Positions 1 through 7,580 of a stretch of 34,089 nucleotides of DNA are shown in pieces. How positions within the stretch are numbered: the stretch's first letter is position 1; every line of letters starts with the position of its first letter. The notes under the pieces were generated by a model. The model did no database searches and was not told the origin of the DNA. It saw only the letters and a list, made by a program, of their open reading frames with translations. The DNA is from an uncultured Faecalibacterium sp. Lineage in GTDB: Bacteria > Bacillota > Clostridia > Oscillospirales > Ruminococcaceae. The DNA lies in contig CAKTCY010000018.1 of assembly GCA_934540955.1 (NCBI GenBank), forward strand, positions 1 through 34,089. The letters are read 5' to 3'. A program made the position numbers and the translations under genes.

Positions 1-518
1 ACAGCGATGCGCTCCTTGTGAGGATCGACGATGAACATAGCCTTCGGCAGGGTCTTCATGTTCTTGACGCCGCCCAGGTACTTGTCCAGCTTCTCCATCT
101 CCAGCTCCAGCTTAGCCACTTCCTTCTTGGGCAGCAGCTCGAAGGTGCCGTTCTCCTTCATCTTAGCCAGCTGATCCATACGGTCGATACGCTTACGGAT
201 GGTGCGGAAGTTGGTCATCATGCCGCCCAGCCAACGAGCGTTGACGTAGTGCATACCGCAGCGCAGAGCCTCGTCACGGATGGACTCCTGAGCCTGCTTC
301 TTGGTGCCGACGAACAGGATGTCGCCGCCCTCAGCTGCAACTTCCTTCACGTAGTTGTAAGCCTCGTCCAGCTTCTTCACGGTCTTCTGCAGGTCAATGA
401 TATAGATACCATTGCGCTCGGTGAAGATGTACTTAGCCATCTTGGGGTTCCAGCGGCGGGTCTGGTGACCGAAGTGCACACCTGCCTCGAGAAGCTGCTT
501 CATAGAAACGACTGCCAT
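1..518 (-). CDS. rpsB: 30S ribosomal protein S2, 5' part (cut by window edge)
   Basis: Reverse-strand reading from ATG at 518 gives the N-terminal 172 codons of ribosomal protein S2; the gene runs off the left edge. The start [19 protein letters not shown] and the later segments [18 protein letters not shown] and [10 protein letters not shown] are family hallmarks. S2 binds the 30S head/platform and is needed for S1 docking. A Shine-Dalgarno sequence (GGAGGT, complement of 527-532) lies 8-9 nt before the ATG. A strong promoter lies about 130 nt upstream, so the mRNA has a leader of about 120 nt. In most bacteria tsf follows, but that would be outside the window. Confidence 0.97.
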   Translation of the reverse strand, partial: MAVVSMKQLLEAGVHFGHQTRRWNPKMAKYIFTERNGIYIIDLQKTVKKLDEAYNYVKEVAAEGGDILFVGTKKQAQESIRDEALRCGMHYVNARWLGGMMTNFRTIRKRIDRMDQLAKMKENGTFELLPKKEVAKLELEMEKLDKYLGGVKNMKTLPKAMFIVDPHKERIA

Positions 519-555
519 AATAAAATACCTCCAGATATTGTTTTGCCTCCGCACA

Positions 556-583
556 CCGTGATCTGCACGGTACATCGGGTACC
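556..583 (-). promoter_or_regulatory. Two overlapping 5-bp hairpins in the rpsB leader
   Basis: In the rpsB leader RNA, GGTAC-CCGAT-GTACC (complement of 569-583) is followed by CCGTG-CAGAT-CACGG (complement of 556-570). Both are 5-bp stems with 5-nt loops ending in GAT, and they share two bases, so the full stems cannot form together. Such layouts are common in autoregulatory ribosomal-protein leaders. Whether S2 binds here is inference; no known leader family was recognised. Confidence 0.35.
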
Positions 584-648
584 GGCAGACTGCCCTCAAC
601 CCAAAAAGGGCACAAAAGGGCATAGTGATGCGTGTGTAATGCTTTGTT

Positions 649-677
649 ATAATAGCACAAAAAGAATGCGGTTGCAA
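649..677 (-). promoter_or_regulatory. Sigma-A type promoter of rpsB
   Basis: On the minus strand TTGCAA (672-677) and TATTAT (649-654) are separated by exactly 17 nt. Transcription would start near 642, leaving a leader of about 120 nt before the rpsB ATG. Confidence 0.75.
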
Positions 678-720
678 GTAGTTTTCTCTGTTTTGTATAA
701 AGAAATCTTCACTTTTTCTC

Positions 721-2658
721 TTATTTGCCCGTATTCATCCCGCTCAGGCCTGCAACGCCCATGCGGTTGAGGGCGTATCCCTTGCCGAACATCAGGTCGT
801 ATTGCAGCATCCAGTGCTCATTCGTCCAGCGCTGCTGGAACTCCGTGGGCTGCTGGGTGGTGGTGCCGTCCAGATTCATGGTAGTGCCGCGGGTACAACT
901 GCGGCTGGCGACCCGGAGCTGCCGGTTGAGGAACTGGAAGTACAGCGGCTGCTCCAGCCCGAACAGCTCCATCATCACGGGGGAGATATCGTAAGCGGCA
1001 ATGGCGCCCAGCTCCACCTGCTGCTGGCTGTAATTCGACCACATCAGCAGCGTGGTCTGGTGCAGACGGGGGTCGGTGCTGGAGCCGCTTGCATAGCCGG
1101 TGGTGGTGTAGACATCGTAGTTGGAGTCGATGGGGTTATAGTGGTCGCCCCAGAACACCAGAATGACCGGCTCGTCCACCCGAGAGAAGTATTCCGTCAG
1201 CTTGCCCAGCATGGCGTCTGCATCCCGGATGCCGGTAGCAAAATCCTCCAGCGCACCCACGGTGCTGCTCTTGAGCCCCACCGGATGAGATACAACGTGC
1301 ACCCGCTCGTCGTCCGGGTAGTTATCCCTATTATAATTGGTATGGTTCTGCATGGTGACCGCGTGCAGGAAGATGGGCTTATCAGAGGAAGCGCTCATCT
1401 TTTCGTACTGCTGAATGATCTGGTCTGCCATGGAGTCGTCGGTCACAAGGCCGCTGGTCCAGTAGTGCTTGCGCACCTTGGTCACGCCGTGCATATCCTC
1501 CAGACTGATAAAATCGCTGAAGCCGAGGTTAGGGTACGCCTTATCGCGGCTCCAGTATTTTGCCCAGAAGCAGTGCACCGCAGCGGTCTGGTAGCCCTTG
1601 AGTTTGAGGTAATTGGGCAGGGCGAACATGGGCTTTGTGACGTGTTGCTGGTAGGGCTTGCTGCCGCTGGGCAGGAAGGACACCGAGTAGCCGGTCAGGG
1701 CTTCAAACTCCACATCACAGGTGCCGCCGCCAAAGCTGGGGCTGTATGCCCTGCCGTAGGCGCTGGTCTGCTGCAAAGCGTGGAGGTTCTGCGATACATC
1801 GGTATCAAAAGTGATGCCGTACTGTTCCAGTTCGGAAACATCCCAGTAGGACTCGTCCATCACATAAATAATGGTGGGCTGCTTTGCCTGCTCCTCCTTG
1901 GGGGTGGTGGCGGCATAGCTGCCTGCATACATGGGGCCGGTGGAGAATTTCTCGCTCTCGGCTACGTTATCCAGAATATCGTCCACCGCCTGCTCCGAGT
2001 ATCCCTCGGGCTTGTCGATCTCCAGATTGGTGAGGTTGGTCATAAAACCGGTAAGTACACCGTAATAACGGTAGTAACGGTCCTGCATCCACGCATCCGG
2101 CGTGATGCCCAAGACCTGCGTGACGGCGGGCTGTAAGTAAACGCCGAAGATCAGCAGACACAGAGCCGCTGCCGAAGCACCGGTGCCCGCAAGCCTTGGC
2201 AGCCAGCGCTGGCGCAGCCGCCCGCGGTAAACAAAAAAGCTTGCCACCATAAGCGCCAGCACCAGCACAATGGAGACCACCATGCTGGTCTGCAGCTTAA
2301 GCCCGGCAGCAGAGGCCACACCGGCAGCCTCGGACACCTGCATCAGATCCCACGGCAGAAAGGGCTCGCCCCGCAGCTGCAGGGTATAGAAGTTTACTGC
2401 GCAGGGTGCGCAGCCCAGAACGGCCATGCCCAGCGTGGCAAGCGGCGGGATGCGCAGCACCCAGTCCAGCAGCTCCCACACCAGAAACAGCAGCAGCCAT
2501 GCCAGCAGGTACGCCCCGAAATGGGGAAAAATAAAGCTGATAAAGGTATCAGCGGTCAATGACCCGCGCGCGATCCACTCGCCCAGCAGCAGCACAATAA
2601 GGGAAGCTGCCGCCGGGAAGAGCATCCGCAGGGTCAACAGCGGTTTGGATGTTTTCAT
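721..2658 (-). CDS. LtaS-like sulfatase-fold phosphoglycerol transferase, membrane protein
   Basis: A 645-aa polytopic protein. Five hydrophobic segments (about residues 7-30, 39-64, 73-93, 126-144 and 161-179) are followed by an extracellular sulfatase domain (PF00884), the plan of lipoteichoic acid synthases and related phosphoglycerol transferases. The metal-binding Glu is in IIYVMDES (about E269), and the nucleophile Thr is in [14 protein letters not shown] (about T313). WGDHY near the C-terminus is another metal-site motif. Family members transfer glycerol-phosphate from phosphatidylglycerol to a surface polymer; the exact polymer cannot be told from sequence. The ATG at 2658 is preferred over an in-frame TTG 39 nt upstream because GGAAAGGG precedes it at good distance. 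It is a single gene with its own promoter. Confidence 0.88.
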   Translation of the reverse strand: MKTSKPLLTLRMLFPAAASLIVLLLGEWIARGSLTADTFISFIFPHFGAYLLAWLLLFLVWELLDWVLRIPPLATLGMAVLGCAPCAVNFYTLQLRGEPFLPWDLMQVSEAAGVASAAGLKLQTSMVVSIVLVLALMVASFFVYRGRLRQRWLPRLAGTGASAAALCLLIFGVYLQPAVTQVLGITPDAWMQDRYYRYYGVLTGFMTNLTNLEIDKPEGYSEQAVDDILDNVAESEKFSTGPMYAGSYAATTPKEEQAKQPTIIYVMDESYWDVSELEQYGITFDTDVSQNLHALQQTSAYGRAYSPSFGGGTCDVEFEALTGYSVSFLPSGSKPYQQHVTKPMFALPNYLKLKGYQTAAVHCFWAKYWSRDKAYPNLGFSDFISLEDMHGVTKVRKHYWTSGLVTDDSMADQIIQQYEKMSASSDKPIFLHAVTMQNHTNYNRDNYPDDERVHVVSHPVGLKSSTVGALEDFATGIRDADAMLGKLTEYFSRVDEPVILVFWGDHYNPIDSNYDVYTTTGYASGSSTDPRLHQTTLLMWSNYSQQQVELGAIAAYDISPVMMELFGLEQPLYFQFLNRQLRVASRSCTRGTTMNLDGTTTQQPTEFQQRWTNEHWMLQYDLMFGKGYALNRMGVAGLSGMNTGK

Positions 2659-2732
2659 AGTCGATATCCCTTTCCACGTCCCGAACCCTATTTCCAAAGT
2701 AGCTGTGCTATTTGCACAAGCCTTTCTTGCCT

Positions 2733-2760
2733 ATTATAGTCACTTTGCTGAAAATGTCCA
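2733..2760 (-). promoter_or_regulatory. Promoter of the LtaS-like gene
   Basis: The minus strand shows TGGACA (2755-2760), a 16-nt spacer and a perfect TATAAT (2733-2738), about 75 nt before the ATG. A small GTGC-aaata-GCAC hairpin lies in the leader. Confidence 0.6.
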
Positions 2761-2813
2761 TTCATGATTTTACAAAAATTACAGTTTTATTTTTCAAAAT
2801 ATTCCCCTATTTT

Positions 2814-3107
2814 TCACAGACCCAGCTTTGCGCGCAGCTGCTGCCAGAAGCCGTGAGGTGCTGCCGGTGCTTTGGGCACAGCAGTATGCACCAGAATGGC
2901 GTCCGTGCCGATGGTCTCGATCTCCTGCCATGGAATCGTCAGGCTCTCGTCCCGGCCAAGCAGACCAAAAAGCCGCGGCCTGCCCAGCAAAATCAGGCTT
3001 TGCAGCTGCGCCGTTGCGGGGTCAAGCTCCAGATCGTCTGCACGGCCAAGGCACACCCCCTGCTCCAGCTGAACGACCTCCTTCTCGCATAGCTCCCGGA
3101 TCGTCAC
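2814..3107 (-). CDS. YlmC/YmxH family PRC-barrel protein
   Basis: A 97-aa protein starting at GTG 3107, chosen because AAAGGGGAG stands 7 nt before it and because TIREL-EKEVVQLE-G-LG matches the N-terminus of the YlmC/YmxH family; an upstream in-frame ATG adds 14 unconserved residues. The fold is a PRC-barrel of about 75 residues (DLELDPATAQLQSLIL, IPWQEIETIG, AILV). Members are widespread in spore-forming Firmicutes and are called sporulation proteins; the biochemical role is not established. The C-terminal PKAPAAPHGFWQQLRAKLGL tail is basic/aromatic. Convergent or overlapping transcripts are not evident. Confidence 0.75.
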   Translation of the reverse strand: MTIRELCEKEVVQLEQGVCLGRADDLELDPATAQLQSLILLGRPRLFGLLGRDESLTIPWQEIETIGTDAILVHTAVPKAPAAPHGFWQQLRAKLGL

Positions 3108-3187
3108 GGCGCTCTCCCCTTTCTGCCACAGCATACGCCGGGGCGGCATTTTCTATGCCAAAGGGGTGGAAAGCACCCGCCCGGTTG

Positions 3188-3196
3188 TGGTATACT
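3188..3196 (+). promoter_or_regulatory. Extended -10 promoter of the HAD hydrolase gene
   Basis: TGG immediately followed by TATACT (3191-3196) gives an extended -10 (TGnTATACT), about 48 nt before the HAD start codon. No good -35 is visible (closest TGGAAA at 3167-3172). Confidence 0.5.
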
Positions 3197-3243
3197 ATGG
3201 AAAATATCTGAGAAAAACATCCAATACAAGCGAGGCAGCAGTC

Positions 3244-3858
3244 ATGTATAAAAGCATTATTTTTGATATCGGCGGTGTGCTGGTGGATTTTGACCCCAAG
3301 GCGTACCTTGTAGACCGGCTGTGCAACGCCGAAATGGAAGAAAAGGTCTACGACCTTACCTTTGGCAGCGAGGAGTGGCAGTTGCTGGACGCGGGCAAGC
3401 TTTCCCGCTATGATGGCAACCAGCGGATGCTGGAGCACGCCCGCGCCGAGGGCTGTGCCTTTGAGGTGCAGGGCGTGCTGGACGACTGGATGCACATTCT
3501 GCGCCCGCGTCTGCGGATGCTGGAGCTGGTGCGGCGGCTGAAGAACCACGGCTATTGCGTGTATTACCTGAGCAACATTCCGCAGGATGTGCTGGAATTG
3601 CTGACCGAGCGCGGCGTACTGGCTCAGTTTGACGGCGGCGTTGCCTCCTGCGAGGTACAGGTGAATAAGCCCGACCCGCAGATCTACAAAGCACTGCTCG
3701 AGAAGTATAAGCTGAAGGCCAGCGAGTGCGTATTTATCGATGACAGGCTGGAAAACGTGCAGGCTGCCTTTGCACTGGGCTTTGCCGGTATCCAGATGAA
3801 GGACAGCGTAGGCACGCTGATCCGCAGCCTTGCCACCTGTAATGTGACGCTGCGCTAA
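3244..3858 (+). CDS. HAD-superfamily hydrolase, subfamily IA (YihX-like)
   Basis: A 204-aa haloacid-dehalogenase fold phosphatase. Motif I is FDIGGVLVDFD, the DxGGV variant typical of the YihX/HAD-IA v3 group; motif II is YYLSNIP, motif III the Lys in VNKPDPQIY, and motif IV CVFIDDRLENV. The helical cap occupies about residues 20-85. These enzymes usually dephosphorylate sugar phosphates or nucleotides; the substrate cannot be assigned. Start at ATG 3244 because motif I begins right after it; the longer in-frame extension overlaps the promoter. Monocistronic, ended by a strong hairpin at 3879-3916. Confidence 0.88.
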   Translation: MYKSIIFDIGGVLVDFDPKAYLVDRLCNAEMEEKVYDLTFGSEEWQLLDAGKLSRYDGNQRMLEHARAEGCAFEVQGVLDDWMHILRPRLRMLELVRRLKNHGYCVYYLSNIPQDVLELLTERGVLAQFDGGVASCEVQVNKPDPQIYKALLEKYKLKASECVFIDDRLENVQAAFALGFAGIQMKDSVGTLIRSLATCNVTLR

Positions 3859-3878
3859 GCATTGATCCAATAAACGCA

Positions 3879-3919
3879 GCAGCCCCTGCCGGAAAGGCTT
3901 CTCCGGCAGGGGCTGCTTT
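3879..3919. terminator. Bidirectional intrinsic terminator between HAD gene and DUF1540 gene
   Basis: A perfect 15-bp stem, GCAGCCCCTGCCGGA (3879-3893) with 3902-3916, loop of 8 nt. TTT follows on the plus strand. It lies between convergent genes and probably serves both. Confidence 0.8.
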
Positions 3920-3933
3920 GCGTTGGTGGGAGC

Positions 3934-4092
3934 TTACTTTTCCTCGTAGCTCTGGCAGTAGTGCGGGGTCTCCACCTGCTGGGTGGTGCAGTTGCACTGC
4001 TCCGTCACCTTGATCTGCGGCAGATCACATTTGCAGCCGTCCACATTGTGGCAGCACGCGCAGACATCACAGGTCACGCCGATGTTTTCCAT
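3934..4092 (-). CDS. Small DUF1540 Cys-rich protein
   Basis: A 52-aa protein with nine Cys (positions 8, 11, 13, 14, 20, 22, 33, 35, 46). The pattern G-V-x-C-x2-C-x-C-C-H-N...C-x-C, then I-x-V and a Cys-containing tail, matches DUF1540, a presumed metal-binding domain found in clostridia. Start at ATG 4092 is fixed by AGAGGTGAT just upstream. Its function is unknown. The neighbour on the same strand is the YgbA-family gene 57 nt upstream. Confidence 0.82.
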   Translation of the reverse strand: MENIGVTCDVCACCHNVDGCKCDLPQIKVTEQCNCTTQQVETPHYCQSYEEK

Positions 4093-4149
4093 GCTTATCA
4101 CCTCTTTGTCCATAGGTTGCCCTGTGGAGCAAGGGTTTATACATGGGTT

Positions 4150-4509
4150 TTATCTATTTGCTTTTTTGGCTTCCCGCTTGGACTTGAGCGTGACCGCCAC
4201 ATGCCTGATAGACAATACCGGGTGCACCGGCAGCATACGCGGGCCAGCCCAGCGCATGACCGCACGAATTTTTTCCCGCATTTCCGGTTTATAACAATGG
4301 ACTTTGCAGGCGGAACAAAAGGTCTTTGTTTCCATAAACGGACACTTTTCAATGCGTGCAAGCGCATAATCGTGCAGCTGCCGGCACTCCGGGCATAAAG
4401 AGCCTTTGGGGGTGCCATGCTGTTTGTGGCAGTAGAGTGCGATCATCTCGCTGACAAGCAGTTTTTCATCTGCACGCTTTTTATCCAAGTTTTTGGGGGT
4501 CTGCTGCAT
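4150..4509 (-). CDS. ygbA: YgbA-family protein (nitrous oxide-stimulated promoter domain)
   Basis: A 119-aa protein. The core LVSEMIALYCHKQH, LCPECRQLHDYALARIEKCPF, CSACKVHCYKPEMREKIRAVMRWAGPRML and HPVLSIRH is the PF11756 domain. Six conserved Cys/His-type positions (CPEC, CPF, CSAC, HCY) suggest metal binding. In enterobacteria ygbA belongs to the NsrR nitric-oxide regulon; its biochemical role is unsettled. The C-terminus is Lys/Arg rich. A strong Shine-Dalgarno (AGGAGGAA) lies before ATG 4509. A promoter at 4800-4828 reads into it through a long leader holding a palindrome and a possible 32-codon ORF. Confidence 0.88.
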   Translation of the reverse strand: MQQTPKNLDKKRADEKLLVSEMIALYCHKQHGTPKGSLCPECRQLHDYALARIEKCPFMETKTFCSACKVHCYKPEMREKIRAVMRWAGPRMLPVHPVLSIRHVAVTLKSKREAKKANR

Positions 4510-4533
4510 CGGGTCCGTTCCTCCTGATCGTTC

Positions 4534-4632
4534 TTATTCCCTTTTACGGCCTGACCGGCGCGCAGCGCGGCGTACTGCACCACGCAAAAACGCAAAGCCT
4601 ACTGTAACGCCAAGTGCCACAGCCATTTCCAT
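4534..4632 (-). CDS. Possible 32-aa small basic/hydrophobic protein upstream of ygbA
   Basis: A short ORF with a hydrophobic first half (MEMAVALGVTVGFAFLRG) and a strongly basic second half (RRAARRSGRKRE), like a small membrane-anchored peptide. AAAGGCGG lies 6-8 nt before the ATG. It ends 24 nt before ygbA on the same strand, downstream of the same promoter. No family was recognised; it could be a leader ORF or chance. Confidence 0.35.
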   Translation of the reverse strand: MEMAVALGVTVGFAFLRGAVRRAARRSGRKRE

Positions 4633-4745
4633 GCACACCGCCTTTACCAAAAACGGCAGGAGTTACCGGATATTTCGTCCGCTTTCCCCTGCCGCAAATT
4701 CTACTTTTTACGATATTCTGTGCAAAGGTTGCTGCGTTTTCAAAA

Positions 4746-4761
4746 GTTATGATTGTCTAAC
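4746..4761. promoter_or_regulatory. Palindrome GTTA-N8-TAAC (site 1, ygbA leader)
   Basis: GTTATGATTGTCTAAC lies in a larger inverted repeat, since AAA and TTT flank it (4743-4764). It is about 35-50 nt downstream of the predicted ygbA transcription start. The same GTTA-N8-TAAC pattern occurs twice more at the flavodoxin promoter. Confidence 0.5.
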
Positions 4762-4799
4762 TTTCATTCCTATAAAAATGCCGAAGTACGGCAGTTCAT

Positions 4800-4828
4800 A
4801 GTTTAGCGCAGCAAACCATTTTTGTCAA
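4800..4828 (-). promoter_or_regulatory. Strong promoter upstream of ygbA, with 5'-terminal hairpin
   Basis: Minus strand: consensus TTGACA (4823-4828), 17-nt spacer, TAAACT (4800-4805). Predicted +1 is about 4793, where a TGCCG-tactt-CGGCA hairpin (4779-4793) begins, followed by five T. The promoter starts only 22 nt past the flavodoxin stop codon. Confidence 0.75.
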
Positions 4829-4850
4829 GAGAGTTTCCCTCTCGTAAAGC

Positions 4851-5273
4851 TCACCATGCCGCCAGATCTGCGCCCAGCTTACGGCAGGCAGTCTGTACGT
4901 CATCATCGGGCGTTTCGTTGCAGATGAGCCCTTCCTCGCTGAACAGCTGTGCGCCGTCGTCCTGTGCGCGCTGTGCCCAGTCGCGCATCCACTGGCCGTC
5001 ACCCCAGCCGTAGGAGCCGAACAGTGCGATCTTTTTGCCGTTCAGAGAGCCTTCCAGTGCAGCAAACATAGGCTCGAACTCGCTCTCCTCCAGCTGCTCT
5101 GCACCCATTGCCGGGCAGCCAAAGGCCACCACGTCAAACTCTGCCAGCTTTGCGGGGGTCATCTCGGCGCAGGGCACGAGGGTGCCGTTGGCACCTGCGC
5201 CCTCGGCGATGCAGTTTGCCATGGTCTCGGTGTTGCCGGTTGCGCTCCAGAATACGATTGCTACTTTGCTCAT
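4851..5273 (-). CDS. Flavodoxin
   Basis: A 140-aa short-chain flavodoxin. The FMN phosphate loop is FWSATGNTETMA (residues 8-19). The loops around the isoalloxazine are FGCPAMGAEQLEE and FGSYGWGDGQWM. Low-potential electron carrier replacing ferredoxin, often induced when iron is scarce. ATG 5273 is preceded by AGAGGTAG. Promoter and two GTTA-N8-TAAC palindromes lie upstream; the ygbA promoter starts right behind its 3' end. Confidence 0.95.
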   Translation of the reverse strand: MSKVAIVFWSATGNTETMANCIAEGAGANGTLVPCAEMTPAKLAEFDVVAFGCPAMGAEQLEESEFEPMFAALEGSLNGKKIALFGSYGWGDGQWMRDWAQRAQDDGAQLFSEEGLICNETPDDDVQTACRKLGADLAAW

Positions 5274-5298
5274 AAAACTCTACCTCTTTCTCTGTGTA

Positions 5299-5329
5299 GT
5301 TAGTTTAGAATAACTTCATGCTTTGTAAA
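5299..5329 (-). promoter_or_regulatory. Flavodoxin promoter overlapped by palindrome site 2
   Basis: Minus strand: TTTACA (5324-5329), 16-nt spacer, TAAACT (5302-5307). The palindrome GTTAGTTTAGAATAAC (5299-5314, GTTA-N8-TAAC) covers the -10, a position suited to repression. Confidence 0.55.
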
Positions 5330-5358
5330 AATGCGTCCATATTTCATGACGCATTTTT
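5327..5358. terminator. Bidirectional terminator-like hairpin upstream of flavodoxin
   Basis: Perfect inverted repeat AAAAATGCGTC (5327-5337) and GACGCATTTTT (5348-5358), 10-nt loop. The A and T runs make it a good terminator for the acyltransferase transcript arriving from 5482. It also partly overlaps the flavodoxin -35. Confidence 0.65.
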
Positions 5359-5361
5359 GTG

Positions 5362-5377
5362 GTTAGTATTTTCTAAC
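5362..5377. promoter_or_regulatory. Palindrome GTTA-N8-TAAC (site 3)
   Basis: GTTAGTATTTTCTAAC, flanked by G and C to make an 18-bp dyad (5361-5378). Its centre is 63 bp from site 2, about six helical turns. Confidence 0.5.
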
Positions 5378-5481
5378 CGTCAACAGGATACCACACCCCT
5401 GCCCTGCTTGTCAAGGCATTGGCACAATGTTTGCAGGATGCAACAATGCCGCCTTTCTCAAAAGCACACGAAGCGTGCGTT

Positions 5482-6237
5482 TCAGCCGCCCAATACGCGG
5501 AAAACCACCAGCAGCACCCCGTAGATGACCGGCTGGTGCAGTAGATACAACAACAGCGAATGCCGTCCAAGCCAGCCCAGCGCCGGACAGAACGAGCGGC
5601 GCAAGGGCTCCATGCGCTGCCGCCCTACAACACCGTAGAGAAAGTATCCTGCCCAGAACAGAAGCAGCCACGGCAGAAGGGCAAAATAATCCGTAGAATA
5701 GAACCACCACGGATAAAAGCCAAAGTACGCAGTAGCGTAATTTGCATACAGTGTCTGCGGCAGCCAGAGACGCAGGCCGCCAAAGCCCAGATAGCCTGCC
5801 GAAACATTGCGGGTAAGGGCGAACAGCACTGCCGAGACGGCAAGCCCTGCCGCCGGGGGAATGCGCTGCAGCGGCTTTTCCAACAGACCGGTCAGCAGCA
5901 TGGCGCTGCCCAGCAGGGTCAGCACGCCAAAAACGACCCTATCCTCCGGCATAAAAAGCAGTGTGACCGCCGTGACAAGCGCCCCTGCCCCGAACACCTG
6001 TGCGCCCCGGCGCAGGGCATGATGCCCCAGCTGCACGCAGAAGCCGGACAGCAGAATAAACACCCAACAGATGCTCTGCTGCCACAGATGCCCGGGCAAG
6101 CCATAATACCAGTCTGCCTGAATCCCGAACAGATAAACAAGATCCCAGCAGCCGTGATAGAGCATCATGCTGACCAGATCCAGCCCGCGCAGTTCATCCA
6201 GAAGGGCGTAGCGGGCAGAGACGCTATTTTGCTTCAC
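5482..6237 (-). CDS. HGSNAT-type acyltransferase / DUF1624 membrane protein
   Basis: A polytopic membrane protein of about 251 aa. RYALLDELRGLDLVSMMLYHGCWD at the N-terminus is the heparan-alpha-glucosaminide N-acetyltransferase catalytic domain signature (PF07786/DUF1624); several further hydrophobic helices follow, ending GWLGRHSLLLYLLHQPVIYGVLL, as in acyltransferase-3-like proteins. The acceptor in bacteria is unknown; an envelope glycan is plausible. GTG 6237 is preferred because AGAAGGA precedes it; the ATG at 6276 sits in TAAATG with the trhP stop and could be used by coupling (adds 13 residues). Last gene of the pcrA-trhP run. Confidence 0.78.
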   Translation of the reverse strand: MKQNSVSARYALLDELRGLDLVSMMLYHGCWDLVYLFGIQADWYYGLPGHLWQQSICWVFILLSGFCVQLGHHALRRGAQVFGAGALVTAVTLLFMPEDRVVFGVLTLLGSAMLLTGLLEKPLQRIPPAAGLAVSAVLFALTRNVSAGYLGFGGLRLWLPQTLYANYATAYFGFYPWWFYSTDYFALLPWLLLFWAGYFLYGVVGRQRMEPLRRSFCPALGWLGRHSLLLYLLHQPVIYGVLLVVFRVLGG

Positions 6238-6276
6238 AGCGCTTTCCTTCTTTCGTGTAAAAACATTTTGCAGCAT

Positions 6277-7500
6277 TTACACCGTTTTGCGGCGCAGCAG
6301 GCTCATGGGCGGCAGCTCCGGGGTGGGCATGGTGTATTTTTCCATGGCGTGCGGGGTGCTTTCCACCCGCTCCCCTGCTTCGTTTTCGATCCATTCCGGG
6401 GTAAGCGGAATGCTGCGTCCGTCCGGGCACAGCGCCTCCAGCGTATCCCCAAGGCTCCATTTGCCGCGCTGCTGGCAGTGGGCGATGCCGTTTTCCCAGC
6501 TGTCCACCGTGCCCACGAACTCCCACTCGCGGATGTAGGTGGCACTGTCGGTGGCCTGTTTGGCCTGCTCGCGACCGAAATAGAAGCCGGGAGAGTAGTG
6601 CCGGTGGCTGGTGCGGGTAAGCTCTGCGTACACCTCCGGCGGCAGCTCAAAGTTATCGTTTGCCGGGTCTGCCAGATAGGCATCCAGCGCCTTGCGGTAG
6701 GCGGCGGTGACGCTGGCGACATAGTAGAAGGTCTTGGCGCGGCCTTCGATTTTCAGGCTGTCCACGCCCGCCTTGCAGATCAGGTCGATAAAGGGCGCGG
6801 TGCACATATCGTTGGCGTTAAGGATGTAGCTGCCGTTCTCGTTTTCGCCGATCTCGTACAGCTGGCCGGGGCGGGTCTCCTCGCTCAGGTAATACTTCCA
6901 GCGGCAGGGCTGGGCGCACTGGCCACGGTTGGCGTCACGTCCGGCCATATAGTTGGACAACAGACACCGGCCAGACACGCTCATGCACATCGCACCGTGC
7001 ACAAAGGCTTCGATTTCAAGCTCCGGCGGGGTCTTATCGCGCAGAATGGCAATATCCTGCAAGGTCATCTCCCGCGCCAGTACCACGCGCTTTGCGCCCA
7101 TTTTGTAAGCAGCGCGGGCGGCTGCCCAGTTGGTGATGCCGGTCTGGGTGGAAAGATGCACGTCAATATCCGGGGCGAAGGTCTTGCAGGCGTCCAGCAC
7201 ACCAAGGTCCGCCACGATAAAGGCATCCACACCGGCTTTGGCGGCTTCCTTGATGGCCTCCGGCAGGCGGTCGGCCTCCTCGTTGGTGGGCAGGGTGTTC
7301 ATGGTCAGGTAGACCTTGCGGCCGCGGGCATGGGCGTAGATGACGCTTTCCGTCAGCTGCTCCGGGGTGAAATTGGCCGGGGCAGAGCGCATACCAAACT
7401 CCGGCAGGCCGCAGTAAACGGCATCGGCACCGTAGTTGATGGCATAACGCAGACGTTCCGCATCGCCCGCCGGGGCAAGCAGTTCCGGGATCTGTAGCAT
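6277..7500 (-). CDS. trhP: Peptidase U32 family tRNA hydroxylation protein
   Basis: A 407-aa U32 family protein. The TIM-barrel N-terminal part begins [27 protein letters not shown]. The signature [39 protein letters not shown] supplies four Cys for a probable Fe-S cluster. The C-terminal domain (about 320-400) is the usual U32 C-domain. Members TrhP/YegQ and B. subtilis YrrN/YrrO make 5-hydroxyuridine at tRNA position 34 from prephenate. Gene order next to mltG (yrrL) matches the B. subtilis yrrL-yrrO cluster, which supports the assignment to the TrhP group rather than RlhA. AGAGGA lies 8 nt before ATG 7500. Confidence 0.85.
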   Translation of the reverse strand: [407 protein letters not shown]

Positions 7501-7545
7501 TTGTAGGTTCCTCTCTTATGTATCACAGTTTTCTGACCGGAAAGG

Positions 7546-7575
7546 GGCCGCTGCACAAAGAACGGTGCAGCGGCC
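7546..7575 (-). terminator. Strong hairpin between mltG and trhP
   Basis: Perfect 11-bp stem GGCCGCTGCAC (7546-7556) with 7565-7575, 8-nt loop. On the minus strand it is followed by CCTTTCC, not a true T-run, so it may be an mRNA processing or stabilising hairpin or a leaky terminator. Confidence 0.5.
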
Positions 7576-7580
7576 TTTCC

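Noticed and set aside
2659..2697. Upstream TTG start for the LtaS-like gene
   Set aside because: No Shine-Dalgarno before it; the ATG at 2658 has one and the first membrane helix follows directly.
4779..4793. Short hairpin plus T-run as the flavodoxin terminator
   Set aside because: It lies downstream of the ygbA promoter and begins at the predicted +1; with only 5 bp it is more likely a 5' stem-loop, although it could also stop read-through.
5560..7497. 645-codon plus-strand frame opposite the acyltransferase and trhP
   Set aside because: Spans two real minus-strand genes and the junction between them; no recognisable motif.
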